Source: Patiria pectinifera (lineage: Eukaryota > Echinodermata > Asteroidea > Valvatida > Asterinidae). From it: a stretch of DNA of 64,000 nt. This document shows, one piece after another, positions 48,601 through 60,600 of this stretch. Each line of letters begins with the position of its first letter. Position 1 is the first letter of the stretch. A program made the translations under genes and the position numbers. The DNA is taken from the NCBI GenBank assembly GCA_029964075.1, contig CM057130.1, positions 7,254,001-7,318,000 of the forward strand, read 5' to 3'. The notes beneath the pieces are model-generated. The model was not told the origin of the DNA. It worked only from the letters and a program-made list of their open reading frames with translations, and searched no databases.

Positions 48601-51600
48601 AACAAAACATTAACGAACAGGCGCCATGTCCGGTGAATTTGGTTAGAGAGTGACTGAGCTATCTTTGGAAGACCGTAAATTGGCATTATCCATCAAAACA
48701 TCAAAAACCTCAGATCACAGGAACAGACCTGTGATACAAACACTTCCATTTTCATTATTTCTAGTTGTAACAAATTTCCAGAGCGGATAAAGTGGAAATT
48801 ATTAGTTATCAAAGGGTCAATTTTTTTTTTATTTGCTTAAAAATCACTCTGTCTGTGATCCGTGTGCCCTGAAATTTGAGGATCCTGAGTCTCCGGGGTA
48901 GAGAAGTTTCCGAGGTCATTTTGATCTAAAAATAAACTTCTTAAAGAAAGGAAAAAATAAACTAAAAAAATGTGTTTTCTAGAGTGTCTAAATTGATCCT
49001 TTCCTTTTTAGTGCGCTTTGAATAATTCAGTGTCAAATCTTGTTTTATTGTCAGCATTTAACCTGAGCATGAACGTGTAATTCAAATGTACACGAGAAGG
49101 AAATTTATTATTTCCGACATCCACTTTGATCATATAATCATATACAATACTTCCACCTTGTAAATTTCCCCTGACGTAAAAAAAACCCCAGATCAGCGTT
49201 TCTGAAGTTGGTGCTTGGGCATTTTTGATACCTGTTTTCAATTTTCTGATGTTTATCAGAGCATCAGGGATTAGCAAGACTGGCTCGACTTCCTCCTTTC
49301 ACCTGCTGGAAGTTTGCCTACCCACCCGATCAATGTCTATCTGATATGATATGACATGATTAAGTTTCCATGAATGCTTCCTTGTATACTAAACCACAGT
49401 TTGTGAATGGAGTTGAAATTTCCGCTGGAGTAAAAATGGAGAAAGTTGATAAGGTCAGAAGGTTATTATAAATAATTAATGCACCATCTTTGTATGGATA
49501 TAGCTACAGTAATGGCCCTTACATCTCGGCTACACCATAAAGGGCAAAGGATGTGTGTTCACGAGTTGTTTAGGAGTCAATCAAGCTTCGTGTGTAGTTG
49601 CTCCAATGAAGCCAGTGACAGACGGTAAAGCCGCCTTCAAAGAGTTGACCAATTGCGACCATTGGTGGGCTCGTAGTATGATAATCTCAGATCTTTGCTG
49701 AAAGCTAAACGCAGCTTATTTTCCACGAGGGGTTTTGGGTAGCCAGGCTGCCCTGCTTAAATTGTATGCCACCAATGTGAAGATTTGCCGCCTTGCTAAA
49801 AGTCTTACTGCCCTGCTAGAGGCATGGTACCCTCACAGATTTTGACAGATATGGTATCTCTCTCCATTTTGTCACTAAGAGAGGGAGGGTTAACCCTAAC
49901 CCCCTAGGCCCTTGTTGCTTACAACCATCCTCAATCCTCCAAAATCCTCCAAAATTTTCCAAAATGTTGCAACTCCGCCTAAATTTTTCAAAATTGTCAG
50001 ACAGTCCTGCCTCAAAATGCATTCATCCTCAATCCTCCAAAATCCTCCTCATCCCAAAACTTTGCACTCGTGTTTGAAGGATAACCAACGCCAAATCCTT
50101 CAAAATCATCAGACAGTCCTGCCTCAAAATGCATCCATCCTCAATCCTCCAAAATCCTCTTGTGCTTCAATCACCATTCATCCTCAATCCTCCAAAATCC
50201 TCATGTGCTTCAATCACCATTCATCCTCAATCCTCCAGAATCCTCATTTGATTCAATCACCATTCATCCTCAATCCTCTGGAATCCTCCAAAACCGCAAG
50301 GAGGATTTTGGAGGAGTGAGGTGGGTTAGGGTTAATTAATTAATAATGAATTCCACTTGCTTGTATAGTTGCTTCAAAACCCGCCTTTTAACAGCTAACA
50401 ATAAACTCCTTGCAAAGACAGCACTCACTGGGCCCAGGTCTCCCATTATCACTGAATTTCCTCAGTGAGGGCACTCAATGCAAAGGGTCTATAGAAACAC
50501 AAGATAATGCATACTATGAAACGAACTTGAAGCTGAACACGTTCCATTCACCATGTTCTTCTAAGACCCTTTCTGTGCTCACACTGTGTGAAAATCTTTA
50601 AGCTTTATAACAGGTGGAATAACAGGTGCCAGACACAGGTGTTGACCTGAGGTAGGTGAAGGATGAAGGCTAAAAATAAGAAGACTGGCCGGATACTGAC
50701 AGGTCATCTTAAGTTTCCGATAACTTAATATAGATTCCAACAAGGAAGTGATTTCGTGGATGACCGACTTGTTGGCAAAGTTTCAAAATCACCTGTTAGA
50801 CTACACGAACTGCGCATTTTCAAACCATTTAGTATTCGTTTATTCCATCTTGGAGTTGGCCGAATATTCAAATATTCAAAAATTTGATCAATCAAGTTTA
50901 ACGCGTGCCAACCTAAACTGGCTACAGAACGGAATTCGCATGGGCCTGCACATGCGAAGAGCTCATTAAACCTAACTCCCAAGCATGATTTACTAGGAAG
51001 CATACCCATCCTGGCAAATTCCAACACCCCATATAGGAAACTGCACACACATATTTCTGACTCTGTTTCTGGAGGTGTGCCAACCCAATGTTAAAGATTG
51101 TCAGTTTAGGGGTACTGTACCCATCCAGACAGATTCCAACAAAACATGCCGTTGGGGTTTGAAGGGTGGAGTTCTGTTAGGGTTAAGTAGCATAAATTAC
51201 GGCAGAGGTAGTGAAATGGCTAATATTTGACCGATTTCAAAGAAGAATTTGAGCTAATATTTCTCATGAGGGCTCACAATTAAATCATACGCAAAAGTGA
51301 GTTTTGACAAAAGTGTGGCATTCAACAAACACTATATGATTACAAAAGAACATCGTAGACATTTTTCATTACCATCAACTTTTTTCCAAATACTTGAATC
51401 GGAAACAAAGAAAAAGTACCATTTGGATATTCGGTTGAAATATTTTCAAATACTCTGTATATTTGGCACAACCCTAACATGAATTGAGACCTAGATCACG
51501 CGATGCACCTTTCTTCAGGGAAGTCTATAGGCTCTATCTTTAGTTTGGGAATAATCATGTCCATTCATCATGTGAGACTGATACGGAAACAGGATACCGG

Positions 51601-54600
51601 TGTATGGCTCTAGATATGTTGGGGAGGCTACATGATGATTAATGAATGATGTTTCAAAAGGAATGCTGTAATTATGCGGTGCAATTAGTGAACATCCCTT
51701 CAAATACTTTCACAAGTACAGATGGGACATCCAAAGTGAACTTTGCAATTTTTTTTGTAATTGATAACTTACAAAAATGTGTACATGCACCTTGGTCATG
51801 ACTGTCTTTCTAACCTTTAAAGGCATAGGATCACTTGCTTTCATGCATTTTGGGTTTTGGTTTTTGGTTGTTTTTTTTTGGTTTCCAGTGATAACACCAT
51901 TCAAAATCCAAAGATGAATGTTTCAAAACCTAAGCTGTTGAAGTTTAAGCTCAGTGGATATTACACTTTCTGAGAAAACAGTGGGAAAACCATGTACAAC
52001 CTTTTGATCACGAAACAAGATTTCGTCGATGGCAGTCTCTATTCCCAAAATCAGTCAGTTGACATGATCGTTGGACATCACCTACATTTCTTGATTTCTT
52101 CTAAGTGACAGCAAGCTAGACAGAATAATTTCACTGGGTGCTAATATTACCAGTACAATCTTTAATCCAAGAAAGGTTTTGATCATAATTCGGTGGGTTA
52201 CTTTTGGGATAAATGAATATGATCCTTTAACTTTTCGATGCAGTTTTGCTAGGAATCTTATTGGGTCCTCCAAAATCCTTCATTGTGCAGGAAACTAGTG
52301 GCACATTTTTACTTAAATTTCAAGGGGCATGAAGCCCCAAGTAATAGTGGCTGGGCTCTACCTTCTTCAATCCTACCAAATCCGAACCTTGGATTCATGT
52401 GAATCTAAACATTTAAGTTGTGACATCTTGTAGAAGGGTACAGGTGGACGGTCAACACTAGAAGGGGCATGCAGCACAGTGACACATTACAGTCTATATT
52501 GCAGTGAAGAGAGTTTGGTACAAAGGAAGACCACATAATAAACTAGGTTTAGTTTATGCCTAGCTATGACCACATTCGAAATACTTTGATACAACTACAC
52601 TGGCCGTAACACATGTTTGTATGGGAAGTGACTTCGCCCACTTCTTCCATTTTACATGCATGTGTATAATTGCAAGACATGGCCTAAGTAAGACTGACAC
52701 ATGATGTAAGAAGGCCCTGTTTCTTCTTCTGCATCTCAAGGCCTTGGATTCTGTGATAACTGATTCGTAATTGAGACCAAATTAAAAAATATAATGTTAT
52801 ATGAATTTTGCTAAGAATCTTCATGAATCCTGAATAAAAACAGACACATTCTTGGTGCTTTACAACAAAACTGGAAAATCAATCCCCATGTTTAATAAAG
52901 TAAGGCTGTACATCCGAAATTGGACATCCAGCGCTACAATGTAAGGTCATCGAGAGCTACAGTCACTGCCTGATCAAGGGGGTGCAGAGGGGGCGTCCGC
53001 CCCTCCACCCTACAAACAATGAATGGTTATGAGTGCATTGGTAAGAATAATTTCATGAGGTGACAGATCGAATGTTCCATTCCATGAGGCAAAACCGAGT
53101 GGAATGGAATATTTCATCTGTCACCAAATGAAATTATTCTTTCCATTGCACGAATGTGAAACATTCATTATTTGTTTTATACAACACCTGAATAAATCCT
53201 CGTCATCTGATTGATCATAGCCGTCAAGAGTGTGCCTGTGTAATGGAACTTCCATTTACCGTGAAATGGAACTTCTATTTTTGACATGCGGCCACGCTGT
53301 GCATTGGAACAAATAATTCAATGAAACAAGATCAACGACTTACCAATCAGATTACAGGAATTTATTCAGGCGTTGTATATACATACATGTACAAAACATG
53401 AATGGTTATGAGTGCAATGGTAAGAATAATTTCATGACGTGACAGATCGAATGTTCGCCTCGTGGAATGGAATATTCTATCTGTCACTGAATGAAATTAT
53501 TCTTTCTATTGCACGAATGTGAAACATTCATTATTTGTGTTATACAACACCTGAATAAATCCTCGTCATCTGATAGGTTACTTTGTAAACTGGTACTATA
53601 AGTGTATCAGAGTTATCAGAGCTGCGTCAAAGTGTGACCAAGCAATGGAAGTTTTATTTACCGTGGAATAGAACTTTGATTTCTGCGGTGCAGCTGCACT
53701 GGTGCATTGGGGTGAATAATTCAACGACACGACTGCATTTATTCAGGCGTCGTTTAGGCCAAAAAAAAAAAGTCTCCGGTTTCTGGTATGCGCGCGCGTC
53801 GCCGTAGCCATGCGCGTCGGCAAAATGAAAAAGTTTTTTTTTCAATACAAGATGATGTTCCAAAACCACCAAACTCACTGGTTTGACTGGAATTCTGCTG
53901 TTGCACAATTTTAACGTGTTTTTAGATTGGGTTATGATCGAGAATAAGATTTATGTGGCCTCTCTGGACTCCCATATATTCGCACTAAGTTTAGTCGGGC
54001 ACCATTTGCAGTCATCAGCCAACATTTGAAGCAAAAAAAAAAAAAAACAAGTAAAAAAAAAGCCGCGTCGCCGCACCACTTTTGGGGCAAGCTCCATACC
54101 AGAAACCGGAGACTTTTTTTTTTGGCCTTAGAGACTTTTATAGGTTTAAAGGTCTTACTGTAACTGTGAGGCCTGCTGATTGAATTTGGAGATAAAAGTT
54201 GTTCAGTGTTTGTAAGATATTCTACCCACAACCAGGGTCAATAGCCGATGAATTTGCAAGGGTGGATTTTAAGACCCTGGGAATTGGCAACCTATTCACA
54301 TCCTAAAGAGTCTTTGACATGAAATATTTGGAGTTAGCTTTCTTTTTCCAACACAATTTGGACAAGTAAATTAACTCTTCCCTTCCAAACACAATGACTT
54401 TTACTCCCATTATTTTTCTCAAACTCGGAGCTTAATAAAAACGACTCCCCCTTCCCCCGCGATTGAGAGAAAAAATTGTCAACGCCCATGCAAGACCAAA
54501 AAGACTCCCCAAACATGAAAGTTAAAGCGCATAGAAATTCACGCCCACACACACGGACCAAACACTATCCATGCAAGCGAAACTATTAAAAACCGGCCCG

Positions 54601-57600
54601 GCTAATTCAAAACGGAAGAGGAAAATTTGACGGTTAGTGGGGACTACGTCCGCTGTCATTATTGCTAGCGATACATGTACGTGCGAGGATGTGTCTGATT
54701 TCCCCCCTGAGAAATACCAAAATGTGTTCACTGGCAACGAGGCATGAAGAACGTTGGACGTTGCTGGACGTTGCAGAGACAAGGAAAAGATTGGGATTTT
54801 GTTTTAACAACGAACCAGCAAAATATATTAAGTTCAGAAACACACATTTTACTCAACAATTCTCAACAATTGTAACTATTTTTTCCAATTGCTAACACTC
54901 TATTTTGAACTTACAGTGTATCAAGTAAAGTACAATCTCAACATTTCTTTGCTCAATAAAGATAGTAGTCTGCTTTCATTTCATAAATAAATACATGCAA
55001 AGCATCTTGAAACCCAACTCTAAAACTGATTTTATTTTTGTATCCAAACCATCGACCAACTAGACTCAATATTTTGTCAATAACTTGAGGATTGCCTGGT
55101 GATGCTCGCAAGAAATACATTGAATGACTTTAAAACCAAACCGAGCAAAGGCCTGACTAGCTATTAAGAATATAGGAATATAAGGAAAGACTGTGAAAGT
55201 TTACTTGTATCATGGCCTCCATGCTTGGATAATCTCATTTTAAGATGAAGTTAAAGGGAATGTACATCATTTGCTTTTGCTGGAATTTTCAGAAACAAAT
55301 GGATTTGGAGGATTAGTATGTTAGAGAAAATATTGTTAAACTGACTTGTTTCACGTTTTGGTTTCGTAGATGCTGGAAAAACCAAAGTTGTTGGGAAAAA
55401 AAACAGTTTTCTCCAATGCTGGTCGGCTGACCAGCGTTGGAAAAATACAGTTTTTCTTCAAAATGTCAGCACACCAGGAGCCACGATTTTAAAGGATGCT
55501 TTAGAATGTCAGTCCCTAACAATTCAGTAAGGTATTTCTTGATAATTTGATCATTTCGTGTTTTGATGTTTGCAAATGTTGTATCTTCCCTTTAAAGGAG
55601 CACAGAGCTCACAGCCTGAGTGAATGAAACAAAAAAGTTCATTCCATAACCCTTTGTTTACAAGTTCACACACCACACCATGTGCGTCCAATTGTGCGGC
55701 CATACGGTCACACCTAGCCATATGTCGCCTGTTATTAACCTCACCAGCAAAACAATAAGAAGCATTTAATCAGCAACAGCCTAAAGCCAGGCAAAACTGA
55801 ATCTCCCTCAAAACCTTAACATTCACCAGGAAAAAAGGAACGAAAGGGGGAAAAAAAGAGTAACAATTCACAGATGGCGACAGGAGACTGAAGGAAGGGT
55901 TGCTCACATCATAAGTGACTGTGCAGTTTCTAGTGATTAGTGGCCAGCGTTAAGTCTGCCTCTTAGTACACCAGAAATTATCTCTTCCTTTGACAAGCCC
56001 AAAATCCTAAAAATAATTCAGGTTTTTAATTTTTTTTTGAGGGAAGGAGGTTGTGGCAAGCTTCAGAGATGAGAGACTTTCTGACATCCTACGCAAGTTA
56101 TGCAGAAGACACGTGGATTAGGATACAGTAAGGTACATGTATGTGCAGTGTACATGTATGCACATTCAAATCGTGGACCTTGAACAATAGAGGACAATAG
56201 GGTCCACAATTGGGTTGAAGGTCCACTCTTGAGGTGTGTGTACAAAACATATGGGAGGTCTTACTAAAAAGTATAAACAAAAGAGGAACAATTGGGGATC
56301 CACGATTGAAGGTGTTTAGGTGTGTGTTGGGGGGGGGGGGGAAGCTAGGGGTTACTTTTGAAACAAACAACATTTATTCTACAAAATGTATATGTGACCA
56401 GCTCCACAAAAAAGGGTATTAAGTCGCGCTGAGCATTATTGTGCAATGGCCCGCTAAACATTGAGAGGGTAAAAATTTTGTCAAAATGTGATTTTCATTT
56501 GTTGTCATAAATGACATCTTTTATACCTACAGTTTCAGGTTTCATTCACAGAAAAGTTGATTTGATGAACAAAGTGGAAAAAACAACCAGTTTGTGTGCA
56601 TCGTTTTGTTGTTCTACAACAGAGCCAGCTATTTCAAAGCCTGTTTTCTCAGTTGTGTAATTCCAACTCCAAGGAAGTAATTAACATGTACATGTAAACA
56701 CTTCACATCTTCAGAATGGGAGCTTTATCATATACCAAATGAAAGCTTACATTCAGGGCTTTCTAACCATGTTTATAACTCAATTTCACTTTTTTTGCGA
56801 CATAATACCGTTTTTGTGGAGCCGGTCGCATATGCATGTGTGCTCAAATTATAATGACATCCCTCCTCCACCCTGAATCAGCAATTGTTTCATACTTTCA
56901 AATCACAAAACTTTGCTGTGATAAATGAGAACCTGTTCCATATCTTCAGCACCTGTATAACATACCGTACACCCATGTACAGTGTATTTTTTCCCTGAAG
57001 AGAGTCCATAAACCATAATAGAGCTTGGGGCTTGGGCAGTTTCAGGGAGGGGAAGGGGGGTTCAGGGAGGGGAAGGGGGTACAGGGAGCAACAGGCTGGG
57101 CGGTTTGGGACCTTTTAGGGACAAATAGGTTTACGGCTCAAATTGGACTATCCAATGTACAATCTCAAAATTTCAAAAATTGAGAAGAAAACAGAAAAGA
57201 TATGTTATAGGATTGAAAGGTCGGGCCCTCTACATGTAACTGTGGTGATATCGTTAAAGACAAAAGAAAGTCAGTTTCACTGAAATGGTTATGTCACAGG
57301 ATTGAAAGGTCAGGCCCTCTTAACATGTACTGTGTACATGTACATGTAACTGTAGGACATCGTTAAAGATGAAAAAAGTCAGCTTCACTGAAATGGCAAG
57401 TATATTTCCAGAAGAAAACGATTACATGAGCACTACAAATCCCATCCTTACCATAATGTGCCAATGGATGTCACATCAAGCTTAAATGCATTACCATCAA
57501 CATAAGTGAGAACTCGTCAATTGTCCCCAACACGACCATTGGAGCATTTAAACAGAAACAGGTGTGACAACAGCAAATTCTCCTGTCAATGTCACCATGG

Positions 57601-60600
57601 CGAGGTGTTCATGTGCAGCTTAATTGTTACAAGGATGCATCTCTCAACAATGAAGTACCCGGTGTCTTTAGTGGCATCAAACCAAGTTAAACCATCAGAA
57701 TAATAAATCGTCAGCTGCCACCCACAGGATTATCTTCTTGACAGAAATCAATTAAGGCACCTGTCGCACTGAATGTGCATCAATGAAGAGAACAGCAGTG
57801 AACAAGCAACACCTTAAAGCTATAGTCCATCATTTGTAATTAGTGCATTTTGTTCGTTTGAAGCAACAAAAGTTTTCAAAATCTAATGAAGGATACTAAA
57901 CAACTTACTTGATGAAGTTTCAGCTCAGCTTCAGCTTTATATTCCGAGAAAAACAGCATTCTAGGCTCTCAATTTCAAATCAAAAGTTGCTAAATCATGT
58001 TTCGAATTGTTTTGAATTGCAGCTTTATGCGATGTCGCGCACTGATCCGACGAATTATAGCAACCGCGCGCGCCTGTGCGTCGTTCCAATGCTTGTGCAC
58101 GCTGCGCCGAATAACAAAACGAACTACTAATTTAAATTTTCCTTCGGTGCTTCTTAAGACGCACCGTTGGAAATGCCTTCTTTCGTTGATTTCTTCAAAA
58201 TGAGAGCTTGCCAGAAAGAATAATTTCACAGGGAGTTTAGTCCCCTTACTACCTTTCAACCAGTATGTTTTTCAACAATAATTACGCCAGTTACTTTTTT
58301 GGATAGCTGCAAATGATGGACTCGGGCTTTAAAACAATACCCACTACATAATATACATCAACAATTTCTTGGACTGATGCGTGTTTAATATCTCTCAATC
58401 CTTTTGCAATTATTCTGTTTTGACTTCATGCAGGTGGGCCCAATTTTCAGGAGCCACATCCAGGAAAAACAAAACCCGTTTTGATAATAAAAACAGGCTG
58501 CCTGCCAAAATGTCATTGTGGCGCGTGCCGCATGCAACCAGTTTCCAGTAATTTCACTTGGCATATTGAATTTCCAGGCAACTATTTTCTGCTTGACAGC
58601 TGCGTGAAATTTGGCGTCTGTCTGTTTTAAGTTGGCAAACCAAAGGCAACTTTTTCTTTGTGAAAACGTGAAAGCAATTCACGAGTTCAAGACATGAACC
58701 ACTTTTGTTTTTATCTTCAAAGCACTGTTACTGTAAAGATGGGCTCTCCATGTTCCCACGAAAAATTGAATGTTTTTCTCCTTACAAATTTTCTACATTT
58801 GCAATCATCTGGGGAAAAAAAGGCTTTTACTGTGGGTTGCTCTTGCACACAAACAGAACTGCCCTGCCACAAACTGGTTCCCAGTCCCTACATCATTGAT
58901 TTGGATAGGATAGGGGGCGGGAACCAGTCTACCTAGCAAGAACAGAAGTGTTTTTGGTTTGCAAATGGTTAAAAAGTTGCAAAATGATTATTCCATGACA
59001 AAATGTAATGTCTGAATAACTTTTGTAATGCCAGAAATATAGCAATTTAAAAAGACAACAACAAATTTTTCAAAAGTGAAGCAAATTTTAGGACGTGTTT
59101 CTGTCACAGCTTCCTTTCAGATGGGCAAAGTCAACTGAGGGAATAAGATATGTTGTGTCAAGATCAAAAAAAACTGTGAAGTCTAAAAGAGCCAAGACAT
59201 TGGAGACTAAAGAGCTCCTGATCACATCACAAACAAGAGCTTTCTGTACTCCTTTAAAATTGATTTTACTGATGCCCTGGAAGAAACGAGGTATTCCAGA
59301 AAAACAACAGGGAAACATTTCTACGGTGAGTTGAATTCAACTGATCTAATTTCCTGGAGCCCGGCCCGTACCTGGACGTTAGATTACAGACAGTTGCACA
59401 TAACGACGACCAGAAGTGAAACTTGCCGAGAGGAAACACATTAATGTGCGGTAAGGGTGGGCCCACGTGAGTTAGATAGAGGAACATGCTGGTCTCGTGC
59501 ACGAGCAGGATCTAGGGGAGACCCTTCGAGGTCTCTGGGGGTAGATGATTATTTCATTTGAAGATGAAAATTCGGAACATGCAGCAGAGGGTTTTTTTTT
59601 TGGCAGATGCAAGCAATCAAACTTTCCCCAAAGTGGATATGACCATATAAACCAACAATTCATCAAATTTCACCTCGCAACTGAACAAGGAATCTTCAGT
59701 GTCCTAACAGGGGATAGGGTGCTATTATTTTTGTACCGTCAATGGAACTTTTGTAAATATTCTGTAGTTCATTAACTCCCTAGGCATTTTTGCGAGGAGG
59801 CAACCTCAATCCTGCAAAATCCTCCATTATTTCTTAAATGTGGTCCTTGGCAGGGTGACCACTGCCTCAATCCTGCAAAATCATCCAGCAATCACAGTCA
59901 ATATGTTGAGGCATAGCCAGTGACATGCTGGAGCAGTACCAATGATTTCAAGTACAAACAAGGCCTAAATTTATGCACGGATGGGCATAAATAACACAAG
60001 GCCTGGCCCATGACCTCCACACAGGGCATCTTCCAAAATCAGCAGCACATTTTTTGCAATAATCCTCAATCCTGCAAAATCCTCCATTTTGCAAAGAAGA
60101 TTTTGGAGGACTTGGGGAAGGTTAGGGTTAAAAATAGTTAGGTTAAATGACCTCAAAAAGTTTCACTAATTAATAAGTTGGACTGAAATATGCAAGATGT
60201 ATGTTGTGTCCAATCAAAGCAACTGAAATCTTCCTTCTAATGTTTATTTTTTGCATTTTATTTTTTTGTCGCAAGTAAATTTTTAGTCTGTCTATTTTTA
60301 CCTTGTAAACTTATAATTTGTTTGTAATAGTCAGAAAGACTGGCAATAAATGATGCCCTATGCCTTCAAAGCCTTTCTCCATGATTACAAGTACTTCAGA
60401 AAGTCGTCCCCCCCCCCCAATGACCGAAATCAATAATGGATACCATTTTGTACCATACACCAAGGATGTATCTTTTCTTGATGACAACCAGACAGCGACC
60501 ATAAATAATCCACCATGACACTAACCCATTAAAGCAATCTTCTGACCATCGCAAATTTCCCCTTGCAGGAAACGGTCAAACACACACGCCTTAAAATGAT

